Source of the DNA: Xiphydria camelus
Lineage: Eukaryota > Arthropoda > Insecta > Hymenoptera > Xiphydriidae
NCBI GenBank assembly: GCA_963678675.1
Contig: OY783194.1
Location: forward strand, 24,406,278-24,470,277
Direction: 5' to 3'
DNA length: 64,000 bases
Both the position numbers and the translations under genes were made by a program. Positions 33,569-45,331 of the stretch are shown here, one piece after another. Under the pieces are notes generated by a model. The model saw nothing but the letters and a program-made list of their open reading frames with translations. It had not been told where the DNA came from and did no database searches. Every line of letters begins with the position of its first letter. Position 1 is the stretch's first letter.

Positions 33569-35683
33569 TTAAGGATTCTGTTTCTTCAATTCTTGAATTT
33601 TGTACCGTTGAGGTGCGTGTTTAAGCCAAATTTTGATACTGTCGTTGATTTCTTGTTCTGAACAATCAGTTGAGTTTATTGCACCTGGAATTAAACAATT
33701 TCAAACAAGTTTGTTAAACATATTGCCACTCAAAATACAAGAGTAATCTGTTCCACCACTCTGATGTGTAATGGGAATTTGTAGCGGCACGCAGCATAAC
33801 TCATTCTTCAAAGTATGTCAGAATACTTACGAACGACGGCAGTCTTCAACTTTAGTTGTGAAAAAACTTTCTTATCTGCACGCTTGCCAAAGAAACTATA
33901 TTCTTTTGCGAGATTGTCTGTTATGCATCGACGTAATATATTATTTACTTTGGATGATGTGTTTTTACCGCCCAATTGTGATAGGTATGTAGACTGAAAC
34001 AAAACGTTATTCCTTTTTTGTATAGGCTTATTTATGTCTGGAAATATGTTGTGATGTGACTTTTGAAATTGAGTTAAAGTGATAAATTGAATTCTTGAAT
34101 TGCGGTATACGTATATGTATGCTATTCATATGATTTACGAAGTATGATAATAAAAAGAAGTAATCAAATATAGAGAAGCTTGAATCAAATTATATGTCAA
34201 TATGTTTATAAGTAAAGAGACAATTCTTACGAAGCCAATCAAATTTTCTTTTTCTTCTAAATAACGTTCGAATCCATCTAGATCATCAGTAGTATTAATC
34301 GGTAAATTTGATGGTAAATGTGCTGCTTGACATTGGTTTAACGTGGCAGTTGTTGACTGCTTTTCAATCCATCGAAGTATTTGGGTATTTTGTTCTTTTA
34401 TAATAAAAATTTCTCGTAATAACTTCCGTTGAAACACTACAATAAATTAATCAAAGTATTGGTAAAAATATATAGACATACGTCTGTTAATTTTCCTACA
34501 TAAAATCTGTATATTAGGTTGGCGGAAACGTTTTGTCGTATTGCAATATGTGCAGGCAATTTTACCCGCACATATTGAAATATTGGATTTCAAATATAAT
34601 TACCATAGGCTTACCGATATTATTAACATTATTTGCTGCTAGGTCATCTAAATCATTATTCAAAGTACCGGTAGATTGCGATACTTTTGAAAGATGAGAG
34701 ATCGTTGAATGAGATGGTTGAACTGAATAATCATCATCATTTCTTGTATTAATAGAATGTGGATCGGAATTAACTAAAAAATATTCAGATCATACATTTC
34801 TAATTCATACAAAGATATGATACAAAACTGTTAAATAGCTTATTTCATGTAATAAGATTGCTCGTAATTGTTGGATCATGTCCATAAAATGATACAAATC
34901 AAGTTTTAAATTTCCTATAATTATTTAATGAAGGCTCAATTTGAAAATCTTCTTAAATTTATCGAAATGCCAGCGCGAAAAATATAATCAGCCATGTTCA
35001 TTAATAATTCTTCAGGTGTACGTACCATCCTCTCCCAGTTTCAATCTTTTGCACTCAGAACCAGACTTTTTATAGATTTCTACCTTCGGTGGTCTAGGAA
35101 GAAGACTGATATTTTCTTCGTCACTCGAATCAGACAAAATTTTGCGGGTAGCAGAGACTTTTCTCTTCCACGATTGCTTTTTTTTTGGTGTTTCAATACC
35201 TGACTGTATATCTGAGGTTACTTCGGCTTGTTTTATTTTATACGAAGCTTTTTCAAAATCATCTGTATAGAAATATAATGATTATAGTTTTTTAATATCG
35301 AATTGAAGAATCTGATGAAATAAAAAAAAATGTTATCGAACGATATCTCGTGCATTCGTTCAGCGCTCAACCATATCACAAAGAAAAGATAATGAGGAGC
35401 TCCAAAAATTCGGCTTTACGTTGTTATCCCCCTTTTGTTAAGAAGGAATAAGCATATGTGTGTACTTACCGCACTCAAAAAAACGACGGCAAATACCATA
35501 CACTGTCCAGGTCTCCTCATCTGGATTTTCCCCACGTTTTAATAATTTATTGTATTCATTTTGCGTCTTGCATGGTGGCCACAAGACTTCTTTTTTTCGT
35601 GGCGTTAACCAGCGGCTATTTACTACAGCTATGCCGCCTGCACATTCCTCGGAAGCAGAAAACTCGACGCCTACATATGTCAT
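33569..35683 (-). CDS. DUF4806-type accessory protein, six exons, 364 aa
   Basis: Exons (minus): 35683-35470, 35262-35026, 34773-34615, 34436-34231, 33993-33831, 33684-33569. All five introns are GT-AG, and the exons sum to 1,095 nt, exactly 364 codons plus TAA. The N-terminal module (MTYVGVEFSASEECAGGIAV then NSRWLTPRKKEVLWPP) and the C-terminal module (FQRKLLREIFIIKEQNTQIL ... LPINTTDDLDGFERYLEEKE ... YLSQLGGKNTSSKVNNILRR ... KYSFFGK-like EYSFFGKRADKKVFSQLKLK) match the arrangement of insect DUF4806 proteins. The middle (exons 2-3) is Ser/Asp/Lys-rich with a basic KKKQSWKRK stretch, a possible nuclear signal. Its place in the transposon suggests a DNA-binding helper like TNPA of En/Spm, acting on the CGTCA subterminal repeats (inference). 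The stop TAA is followed by ACA and then the transposase ATG. Confidence 0.85.
33726..33812. repeat. Diverged copy of the same hairpin motif in intron 5 of the DUF4806 gene
   Basis: ACTCAAAATACAAGAGTAAT and TAGCGGCACGCAGCATAACT resemble GCTCAAAGTACAAGAGTAAA and TAGTCGCACGCAGCGCAATT at 36,330-36,390. The right arm has decayed. Confidence 0.4.
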
Positions 35684-36312
35684 TATACGCGACGTCTTAT
35701 ACAGTCACTCTTTTTTCGCTCGCTCTCACTTTTATTTTCCTGTCACTTTGCTGCTTTAAGAAATCGTATATGCACTGCACTGAAAATGCCACGAATGTTC
35801 GAATATCGTTTGAACTGTACGGGACTACCGACGTGACTGAACCGAAATTTTCAAACTCAAAGAAATAAACCGTTTCTGCCGTGGTGACGGTACGTTAGTA
35901 TAGGGAAAGACCCACCTCGGTCTACGGCATTTGGTCAGCACATGGAACTCATTAAACGCGGATACCAAGGAAAGTGGCAGGTAACACGGGTACCCGCAAT
36001 GCCGTGATTTTCTATTCCGTTGGAGTTCTTGTAAAAAGTATCCCGCAGAGGTATCAAGGGAAAATCCCGTTTATTTCCGTTATTTGTAATTTTATGAAAA
36101 TATATTTCAAATAAAATTTGTTTGGTATTGAAAGATACATATGGTAGATGCAACAGATTTTCAATGACACGCATTATTTACGAGATATGAAGGTTACTTT
36201 CATCTTTTTAAGTGGAATTCGGTATTTTAATTCCTACAAAAGTAGTAGAGCTCGTCAAGATGAACAAAAAAAGGTAAAAGGTGAAATGTCCATTCGCTGA
36301 ACCGTTTGTGAG

Positions 36313-36415
36313 ATATTTCCGCTCAAAGTACAAGAGTAAATTTCGCTGGGCGCTGGAAACTTAGTCGCACGCAGCGCAATTTACTCTTGTACTTTGAACG
36401 AAAATATCTCACAAA
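36313..36415. repeat. Hairpin inside the CACTA element
   Basis: GAGATATTTCCGCTCAAAGT ACAAGAGTAAATTT pairs with AAATTTACTCTTGTACTTTG-type sequence (CAATTTACTCTTGTACTTTG, AACGAAAATATCTC). The loop CGCTGGGCGCTGG...TCGCACGCAGCG is itself partly palindromic. It lies upstream of the DUF4806 start and could affect transcription. Confidence 0.7.
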
Positions 36416-36489
36416 CTTTTCAACTGATGGGTATTTCATCTTATACATTTCTTACAGTTACACACCTGATTATGCGTAGGGAAATAATA

Positions 36490-36645
36490 AATTATGTGAC
36501 TGTTTCGTCAACAAATTACGTGAAAAAAACGTCATTTCAATGACGTCATAATATGATCTTCAAATAACACGTGATTAAAACGTCGAATTTAAGGCATATG
36601 ACGTCGTCGACGAACAATCACCTTCAAGCGACGTGAATATGACGT
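36490..36645. repeat. Right subterminal CGTCA/ACGTGA repeats
   Basis: Motifs matching the left end: TTTCGTCAAC, TTACGTGAAA, AACGTCATTTC, ATGACGTCATAA, ACACGTGATT, TATGACGTCGTCGACG, AGCGACGTGAATATGACGTG. One is a perfect TGACGTCA palindrome. Confidence 0.82.
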
Positions 36646-36663
36646 GCCACTGCTACCTGGGTA

Positions 36664-37038
36664 GTACCCCGTTTCGTCATTACTTGATTAAACTCCGCAG
36701 CCTGTCCCTCGGGCCGCTCGCTCTGTTCCCGCATGGCGCGCCTTATTGCTCGACACGCTGGCAAACATTGTATTGCGATTCTCACGATAGCCGAGCGGGT
36801 TCGGTGCGTACAGGTAGGTATAGGGACACGTGTTTGTCCGAGGTCGGGAAATGTGGGAGGGGCAGCCGGACGCTCCGCGGGAATTCGTTTCTATCGCATC
36901 ATCATTCTGAGTGTATTGAGACGTGGAATGTGTGTGAGCGTTTCTTCTCCCTTCGTGTATTTTATATACAATAATTGATTGCAGTTTATACATACATACC
37001 AAATGTGAGTCTAAACTTACTTGCCGGAAAAAAATTGG
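36664..37038. other. Spacer right of the CACTA element
   Basis: Moderately GC-rich, no gene recognised. Confidence 0.35.
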
Positions 37039-37188
37039 AATCACTATCACTATCACTACTACTATCTCATTATTTATGTACTTTTGACCTATATTGATAT
37101 AAAACTTTCTTGTAGATAAAAATGTGACATTCAAACAAATATACAAATATAAGCCAAAAGCATATAGATAATGAGATAATAGTGATTC
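37039..37188. mobile_element. MITE family C, copy 3
   Basis: The left end GAATCACTATCACTATCACT has a small triplication of ATCACT/ACTACT. The right end ATAATGAGATAATAGTGATT is the inverse of ATCACTATTATCTCATTAT. Body TTGTAGATAAAAATGTGACA. Confidence 0.7.
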
Positions 37189-37366
37189 AAGGTCTTTTCC
37201 TGGCGAGTAAGTTCAGACTCATACTGTATATCGCGTCACTAATGCCAACAAGTTGTAAACATCAGAAAGTGCCTTTGTGAAGCTAAAACGGCGGATAAAA
37301 AAATGTCTTAATTCACTTAAATTTAGATTTATATTAAATGTAATTTCAAATACGATGAAATAAGTA

Positions 37367-37470
37367 GGATAAAACGGGGTGAATTGGCGAATGAAGTTGG
37401 CCCCTCGTTTCTACGGAAAGTAATGGAAACGAGGGGCCAACTTCATTCGCCAATTCACCCCGTTTTACCC
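37367..37470. mobile_element. 104-bp palindromic MITE (family A), copy 6
   Basis: Starts GGATAAAACGGGGTGAATTG, ends CACCCCGTTTTACCC. Left flank TA, right flank CA (a mutated duplication). Arms nearly perfect. Confidence 0.9.
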
Positions 37471-39076
37471 CACAATATTTCATTAGAACAAGAAAATTTA
37501 TGTTAATTATTAAAATGTTTATTTCATTCAAATGATTGCTTCAAGGGATTTAATTGTGCTAAATAAATATCGCGATAGTTAACGAATATTTACTTGAGCC
37601 AATAAAATGATTATTTCGCCATATTTAAACAAACATTTATTAACTATAATATAAATAAACTGTTTTCTCACTGTAGAAGCACAAATATATAGAATTTTGA
37701 CGAATGTTTAACGAAAATTTGTATCAAAAAGAATTCTATATCTCTTATTTAATTATATATAGATTTCTCAAATGTCAATTCGCCAAAAGTCGAATCGAAA
37801 TAAAATTATAGTACTTAACTAACAATAAGATATCAGCTGGCATTTATTATATTCTCTTTGCAATAGCAAAACGAATAACGTATTATATTTGCCTAAATGT
37901 CATCAGGAATCATTACAGTACCTATAATGTATCATCTCCATGCCTTAATATCGTCCCATAAATAATTCAAATCGATTTCCGTGGGCAACCCTTCGCAATT
38001 ACGCGATATCCCGTAACGACGCGTGAAACGGCCCGAGAATGACATCGCCGCAAATGTAACCTTCGGGCGGGGTGGCGAGCACGTGGAGGGTGCTCGCAAA
38101 TTTTCGATTTCAACGATCTCCATGGTATGCAATTACGTGTCAGTGGGACACCTCTTACGTCACACCGACGGTAACACCCCGTCAGCGAAGGCCTGCGGTA
38201 CCGCAAGAAATTACGGGGGAGGGGGCGTTCCCGCGCTCGAGTATATTCCTACTCCGTCTCCGCCCTCGGCGTGTAACTCACTTTTCCCGCGCGTTGGGAA
38301 TAAAGGGACACGCGGCCGCGATTGACGCGACATCGCGCGCCGAAGTTTCGCGAACAGCGGAATAACCGGCGGGCAATTAGATTCTCGCGGTGAAATACTT
38401 GCTCGAATAATACGCAGGGGAAAGTGGGATGGAACGGAATAAATTTATAGCACCTAGCTGTCATATAGTCTCCACCACCTCGCTTTTCCTCCACTTTCCC
38501 TCGCGACGTCAAAAAGGGGCTGTAGGTTTTAGCAAAGTGCACTTTTTGAATGAATAACTACATATTACGATTACATGGTTTTCTACGGCATCAGAAAATT
38601 TTTTAGATATAAATAAATAATTATTTTTTGATGGTATCCGGTCAATTATTCATTTTATCGAAACAAATATAATGATTCAAAGGTCAAATACGTTTGTAAT
38701 AGTTACTATTAAAAGAAAACTTCATTTTTATCTAAGAGGTTTTTATCACCGTTTGCAAATTTCTGGTTCAAGTTGACAAAATGGTGTTATTTTCTGAAGA
38801 TTATATATTTAGAAACTTCTTACGCTGATATCGAAGAATAATCGTAGCTGGAGTGACCAAAATCTTTTCTCAAATAAGCAGTATTTTTCAAATCAGTTCT
38901 TGAATTATGCATTCATCCATATTAATTTGAAGAGAAAAGAAAATTCAAGGAGAAATTCTCCCTCTTCACTTTTTCCGGAAATAAATTTATTCGCCTTGGT
39001 TGGGACGAGAATTTGAAATGTTAATAAGGGAAAATCACATGACGTAACTAAGTCGTATTATTCAACATTATTACCT
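37471..39076. other. Spacer, no gene seen
   Basis: AT-rich at both ends, with a CpG-rich core (about 37,970-38,370) open in several frames but without known domains. Confidence 0.35.
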
Positions 39077-39180
39077 AAGGAGGACCGGGGTAAGTAGATG
39101 CACGAAGTTGGCCCCTCGTTGCCTTGGAAAGTAATGGCAGTAATGGGCCAACTTCGCGTTTCAAATTAGCCCGGTCTTTA
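39077..39180. mobile_element. Variant of palindromic MITE family A with different ends
   Basis: The ends AAGGAGGACCGGGGTAAGTA and TTAGCCCGGTCTTTA pair with each other but not with the consensus ends. The core GAAGTTGGCCCCTCGTTGCC and GGGCCAACTTCGC is retained. Confidence 0.68.
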
Positions 39181-39299
39181 CAGCGATTACTTATACATAT
39201 TTTGTTGTAAATAAATTAATAACGAAGTAAATATTCGAACTTGCAATCGCATATTATACATGATTCCTTCGAAACAAAACTCCAATTCCGACCGTAAAA

Positions 39300-41060
39300 T
39301 AAACCAAAGACTGAAAATACAGAACCAAGATAACCTAATCTCAACGTGCCGCCGTTGTATCATCAACTACCGTCAACACCGTCTACATCGATGAGTTCAA
39401 TTATCGAGTGCTCTGCAGCCGCGCTCTCAATTAGACGAAACCCCTCCCCCTCCCCCTCACCGACGTCCGTCATATACGAATCTGGTGCGGCAGGAAACTG
39501 CGCGGGGTGCGAGCTCTCTGCCTTCGTTACTTATCATTAGCATTGTTTACCTTCGACTTGATGCTCGCGCCCTCTGCCACCCCTCGTCTCTTAATCAGAT
39601 CTACTCCATCACTGCAGAAACGAGGTGGCAGTCGGTGACGCCGATCTCGCGCGACTACCTAGTTACAGCGCCACCGGGTCCCGTTATCGTAGTTAGCGCA
39701 TTCGCGCTTTCGTTTCTCTCTTCAGGGTTTCGATTCAGTTACCCCGCCCCACCGAGCGCGCCGGCGAATCTAACGAACTGTTCCTATTTATAACACGGCT
39801 ACGCTGAAAATGGTCGTATTATTCACGCCCGACCGGGTGGAAGATTCATTGTATCTCAACCCCCTCCGCCCTGCCGACTCTCGGGGAAGAAAGTTCGTTC
39901 CACCATTCCCCTTTGCCCGCGCAACTTCTCTCGGCGTAGTATAGGTATTTACCTCAGCCGGAGTCGTCCTTCGCTCGGACGAAAACTCTAGGATTTGTCT
40001 TTGGCGACCCGTCAAAATTCCGGAACAGACGGTTGTATATAAAGGGGGCGGAAGTGCGCGGCTTGGTCCCCCTTCAAATTTAACCGCGCAACGAAATAGA
40101 GATATTCGTGTAAGTCGATTTTTCCGGGGAGGTGCACAGAGCTAATATTGATAATTTTAGTACAATTTCCATCGGAAGAAATAGGATTTTTTTACGAGGA
40201 TTGGCGATGTATGGCCCTTTTACAGCAAACGTAGAGTTAATTTATAAACACTTTAAATAGTGTAGGGGAGACCGGGACGTCTTCGTAACCGTAACGCGTT
40301 TGATATAATTTGCTGTAAGCCAGTGCAAAAGTTTCCGGGACGATTCGCCCTCCGAGGTTCGAATGAACGCGCCGCAGTTACGTTCCAACTTTCCGCGCGT
40401 TCGCGTGTGCAGCAGTCGGAATGAAAAGCGGTACGAGCTACGAGGAATTCGATCGCTTTGACGCGTACCCACGCATACTCTTTTCGTACGTACGACTTGC
40501 GCCTTCCTTACGGAATCTACATCGACGCAAGGCGCACCAAACGGCCGACCAGACGCGCTAAATCACAGCCGTCTGCCCAAACAACGAGCCTTTCCACTGA
40601 CTGCCGGCTGACTGTAGCGCGGCGCTTACCGCTACCACCGAACCAGCCATTCGCCGCGCCACACTTCACCTACGCCGCTAGACTACTTACTATACACCGG
40701 CCGAACCAGCTATACTCGCCGCCGCGCGCGACTACTCTGGCGGCACACCAACGGTCCCCCCACCATCGTACCGCCGCGACTGGCTGGGCGCATCACGGTC
40801 TGGCCGCTCTCGCCGTTTACTTGTACTCACTCGGACGTGAGTAGTCGAGCATTTACTTTGTTCAGCCGCATTATGACCACTCGAAACCTCTCGCGTCTCG
40901 AGCCAACATTTGCATATTCTACCCACTCACTCTCCTTTCTCCGAAAGCTCCGGCGAAATTTCTACCTCCTTCGTCGTGAAGTTGATCGTATCGTCCCGCG
41001 GGAAATTTCGCTAGATTCGGTCTATGCGGCTTTTCATGCACCCGCTATCGGCTAGTCGCA
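39300..41060. other. CpG-rich region, possible regulatory or untranslated exon sequence
   Basis: The longest GC/CpG-rich stretch outside the coding exons. It includes a TATATAAAGGGGG motif at about 40,036. Several frames of 60-130 codons are open on both strands but are rich in Arg/Pro/Ser and unrecognised. It could hold a promoter, for example of the minus-strand host gene or of a plus-strand gene beyond the window. Confidence 0.3.
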
Positions 41061-43203
41061 ACGAGTCGAATTTCTTGGATAAAAACGAGAGAACGTTTTG
41101 GTGTGATTTTTGCTCTGGTTTGAGATGATGCAATTACACGGGGAATATCGTTGATTGATTACTGGGCTACTTTGGAATGAAGCCGAGATGCATTAAAGCG
41201 AAAAAGTTCTCGATCTAAGAGAATTCGGTCGTGAATATGTAGAATAATTTTTTATTATTCAATATTAAAATATTATCCCACATGTTATTATAGGTGTAAA
41301 ATTCTCTTAGCCCAAAAAAATTTGCGGATTTTATGATAACAACTTAAAAACAATAATTATTCAAATTATAACGTTGCTTCTCTTTAATATTTGTTTGTAT
41401 CTCTTCATGTCCGAGCTGATTAAGAGGTTAGTATCGGAGAATTATGCAAATCGTATGAAATTTCCTTCGAATAATCTCCACAAATTCTGTGAGGTCGATT
41501 TTAACGCTGCACCCCTTAGTTGGCCTCTAGTTACAGCGTTTACCGGCGAAAGTCAGGGGCCAAGTAGCCGATTGCGGTGTCTTTCCCGGAAATGACATTC
41601 ATTATGCATTCGATATACGAACTAGACAGGCAAAGTTCTGGCAAGTATAAAATCGCTAAAATGGAAAAACACACCAAGGGAAATTCGACGCCTCTCAACG
41701 GGCTAATTAGGTACACGAGTCGCGGTGGAAACCGTATAGGCGACTATAAAAAAAAGCCCTCGCATTTACGAGGGGATCCAGCCTATAAGGATTCTGTCGG
41801 TGGCACGTCCTACGTTAATTGTACGTTCGTTCGTCTCCGATTTCCACGAGCTATCGATTCGAGTGCCACGCACTTCGACTCTGACACGGGCTTCCTAGAA
41901 AATAACGAGGTACTGCGGAACACTTTTCACTGGAAAGCACTCTTCCCAAGACAAAATACTCGAAAATGCGATATTCTCGTATATTAATTGCAATTAATAT
42001 CTCGTCATGGGACGCTGCATAATTATTCTAGAAAGAAATGTGAACGTAAAAAATTGGAGTGTCACTAACGAGATTTGACATTCGCGATCACATCTAGTGA
42101 GAAAAAGTGGAAGTACTATAAGAATAGGTACTGTTATCGTGACCCTGTGGAGGCTTGGTGTCATAATTCGAACTTTTCACTAATGTGGTTTGAAATATAA
42201 TACGATATAAAGAAGCATACGCTCAAAGAAGGCGTGAGCATAACAAAAGCTATATAAAATCTAATGATTCGATAGAACACAATTGCCGTATGCACGGATC
42301 GGTGAAGAGAAGAAGGTGTTAAATAGGAATTATAATTAAACGAATTTTAAATTATATTCCTGCTAATATTGCAAAAACATCATAAGTTGCATGCATATTT
42401 ATGCTTCGTCACAAAACATTGGTTAAGTATTCCTGAGGAATAACGTATTAAAAATTCATCTCACATCGGTAGCTTGATAAATGGCGCGATGTCCTTTTCT
42501 CAAAAGATTTTATCGAAATTCCCTGATTTTTCCGGGTTTCCCATAGCCTCAAAAAAATTCCTTCACTGTTCCCGGTCTTCCAGGTCTGTAGCAACCCTGC
42601 AATAGTTTTTCAAATGTTCATTCGGCGGAACGAGAATTTCGCAATTTATCGATTCGAGTCGAATTACGAAATCGTCATTAGACGATGACGGAGCGAATCG
42701 TATCGTTGAGTTTCCCGACGAGAAACCGTGTACTTTCGACGGGTACTGATAATATAATATAATCCGAAATGCAATTTCCGACTCTCTCCGTTGACGTCTC
42801 TGACGATATACAAGGATCCCGATAGCTTCTAGCTTCTCACGATGCGTTCGAAAATGACGTTTGTACGCCCGCGGCGGCGGTACAGCGACTCGACGCATTC
42901 GGGGCAACACGCGCGGTGACCCGAAAACAGAGTCGTTCGGCTCGCGTCGTAATTCTCACGGTACGGCGGACACGGTGCTCGCGATGACGAAGAAGAGGTT
43001 CGCGTTTGCGAGGTGGATACTTCCACATGCGCGGAGCACAGAGCGATTAGAATTCGCAGCGGGTGACGAGCGAAAACGGGGTGCTGATGTGCGAAAACTT
43101 TTTGATTTCGTCGCCATTTTCTTTCACACATTTTCCGACACATGCACATACGATTAAATTCTATTTTTATGCAATAAATAATAGAGATCCGTGGTGTGAA
43201 TCA
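41061..43203. other. Spacer, no gene seen
   Basis: Mixed composition. Near 41,515-41,575 the words AGTTGGCCTCTAG and CAGGGGCCAAG could be a very old family A MITE, which I do not call. The CpG-rich patch 42,800-43,080 has open frames without domains. Confidence 0.35.
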
Positions 43204-43305
43204 GTAAAACGGGGTGATTTGGCGAATGAAGTTGGCCCCTCGTTTCCATTACTTTACATAGAAACGAGGGGCCAACTTCATTCGCCAAATCACCCCGTTT
43301 TACCC
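43204..43305. mobile_element. Palindromic MITE (family A), copy 7, lacking the first two G
   Basis: Begins GTAAAACGGGGTGATTTGGC after CA, so the terminal GG and left TA are lost. The right end CACCCCGTTTTACCC plus TA is intact. Confidence 0.9.
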
Positions 43306-43393
43306 TATATACCGCGTAAAAGACGTCTTGCTCGCCAGTATAGCGGGTTTCATACCCGCAGGCGCAGTTATTCGCCATGTTTCCTAACCTACT

Positions 43394-43494
<101 letters not shown>

Positions 43495-43652
43495 CGAGTA
43501 AGATATGTCCAATATTATAAAATAAAAAGAACGAGGAATAAGACATATTAAATGAGATTCTGATTGGTTGGCCTCAGGAATAAAAACTAACGAATGAAAC
43601 TGAATGAAATAAGAAATAAGGATTTCAATCAATCACGGAAGACCGTTATATA

Positions 43653-43700
43653 GAATAAGAAATAAGATTCCAACCAGTCGGAATCTTATTCCTTATTTTT
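43653..43700. repeat. Short hairpin AATAAGAAATAAGATTCC
   Basis: GAATAAGAAATAAGATTCCA pairs with CGGAATCTTATTCCTTATT across a short loop. A single arm (ATCGGAATCTTATTTCTTAT) recurs at about 43,902-43,930, on the other side of the MITE at 43,732. Confidence 0.6.
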
Positions 43701-43731
43701 TCATTGTATGAAGCGACCATTGTTATAGGTA

Positions 43732-43835
43732 GGGTAAAACGGGGTGAGTTGGCGAATGAAATTGGCCCCTCGTTTCTATGGAAAGTGATGAAAACGAGGG
43801 GCCAACTTCATTCGTCAACTCACCCCGTTTTACCC
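43732..43835. mobile_element. 104-bp palindromic MITE (family A), copy 8
   Basis: GGGTAAAACGGGGTGAGTTG left and CAACTCACCCCGTTTTACCC right, TA flanks. One core difference (GAAATTGGCCCC) on the left arm only. Confidence 0.92.
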
Positions 43836-43939
43836 TATTACTATTCTTGGTTTTCTGGAGATAATACTCCTACTCGTAACCATATAAGGAATACAATTTC
43901 AACAAATCGGAATCTTATTTCTTATTTTCTCATTTTGTA

Positions 43940-44852
43940 AAGAGCCTGACAATGACACAAGACGGTAAACTATTGAAATGTTCGTATCGGTTCGACTTCA
44001 GCGCGCTCTGTATTAGGTACTGTGAAGAGATGCGGTCGGAGCCAACGCGTTGTACCGATAGTCAAGTTCGCGAAGAAAGTTCGGGTGGGGATGCATAGAT
44101 ACAGGCGCCCGGAAACTATATCGCAGGACTTTGTTCGCGAAGCGCCGTTTCAGTTGGATGTCGATGAAATTGACGAGGTCGACCTGGTTCGGGTCGGAGC
44201 GCATTGGAGAGGTCCGATGTTTTTGTTAAAAAGTTCGGCCGGAAGTTTGCCCTGAGGCGAAGTTCGGTTCGGTTCGGGTGAGGTGACTCCGTTATACTAC
44301 TTATCCGCCACGGGAAAAGAAACGAGCCCGTTCGCTCGAATCATAATTCATCTTGAGTTTCTTCGTTTTCTTTCCGCAGCGGTATTACTGATGGGTGTCT
44401 CGGGTTGGACGTTGAAGCGCGGGCTTTTTCACGGTGGCGGACAGCTTTTTGCGCGGGGGAAAGTCAACGTACGCGGGATATCGATCCACACGAAACTGTG
44501 GCGTGATTTTTAAAATTATACAATTCGAGGTGTTTGTTGAAATACAAGTTATTTGAAGTAATTAGAAATTAAGGGATGTTTTAATTCTTAAGAAAGAATA
44601 AAAGTTATTCCAGCATTTCATGCTGGTTTCTCTCCTGGATCCCAATTTTCACTATAAAAGAAAATTAAATTAGATATCTAAGTACCCCTTGTAAAAATAC
44701 AGATTCTCGAGAAAGACCCTTAATAAAAGAGAAAAGTACCTTGGCTCATATACATTTTTTTTCTCGGCAAAGAATTTTTTTTAAGGAAAAACTACTTTTC
44801 ATTGAAAAAATAGGTATGCTCATATGCAAAAACTCAAGAAGTGTTAAACCTA
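43940..44852. other. Spacer, no gene seen
   Basis: A GC-richer patch (44,020-44,510) lies in an AT-rich setting; open frames without known domains. Confidence 0.35.
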
Positions 44853-45051
44853 CACTGAAAAAAATTTTCAGGGAATTGAGCAATAATTCTGGCTGAACCA
44901 ACCAGAATTTCTAGCCACCGTGGCCACAGCCAGAAGTTTTCTTAAGACAGCCAGCCGAGTATGGCTAAGCTAATATGTTTAAAGTAACAATATCGTGATG
45001 TTTGTGTCAAGCTGCGCTGTACTGTTGAGCCAGTTATTTATTCTGATTGAT

Positions 45052-45231
45052 TTAGACGTGCAGTATGCCTACGTAAGCTGTACCGTATCGCTAAATTGCA
45101 CGGAAATTCTGGTTCATCTAGACAAGCAGTATAGCTGTGTCAGCTATACCGTATTGCTAAATTGCGCGGGAATTTTGGTTCGTTTAGACAAGCAGTATAG
45201 CTGTGTCAGCTATACCGTATTGCTAAATTGA
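45052..45231. repeat. 66-bp tandem repeat, 2.7 units
   Basis: Units start at 45052, 45118 and 45184, with TTAGACAAGCAGTATAGCTG, TGTCAGCTATACCGTATTGC and TAAATTGCGCGGGAATTTTG. Being a multiple of three, it stays open as LDKQYSCVSYTVLLN-type repeats, which I regard as coincidental. Each unit also contains a small palindrome (AGTATAGCTGTGTCAGCTATAC). Confidence 0.85.
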
Positions 45232-45331
45232 AAGTAGGATTTTGCAAAAAGGGGGCGCGCACGCCTATCCTGCCGCCTGCCAACCCGCCTACTGGGGTGT
45301 CGGTTTTTTTTCCAACCCTTCCGGGATTCGA

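Larger units (their letters stand above)
30897..36661 (-). mobile_element. Complete CACTA/EnSpm-like two-gene DNA transposon
   Basis: A 5,765-bp unit. The ends are CCCAGGTAGCAGTGGCACGT (left) and its inverse ending CCACTGCTACCTGGG (right), identical over at least 22 bp, flanked by TA at 30895-30896 and 36662-36663. Inside the ends lie about 200 bp of CGTCA/ACGTGA repeats. Both genes are on the minus strand: a spliced DUF4806-type protein (35683-33569) followed by a tnp2-type transposase (33565-31475). Both ORFs are free of stops and all five introns have GT-AG borders, so the copy looks recent and possibly active. A 2-bp TA duplication fits the Mirage branch of the CACTA/Mirage/Chapaev group better than classical 3-bp CACTA elements; this placement is inference. 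Confidence 0.9.

Noticed and set aside
34502..34600. Mariner terminal repeat (TTAGGTTGGCGGAAACGTTT)
   Set aside because: Only one end-like sequence was found, inside an intron of the DUF4806 gene, with no partner or transposase fragment; a short hairpin follows it, but the evidence is too thin.
41505..41575. Another degenerate family A MITE
   Set aside because: Only AGTTGGCC and GGGGCCAA words match. Pairing between the two sides is too weak to call.
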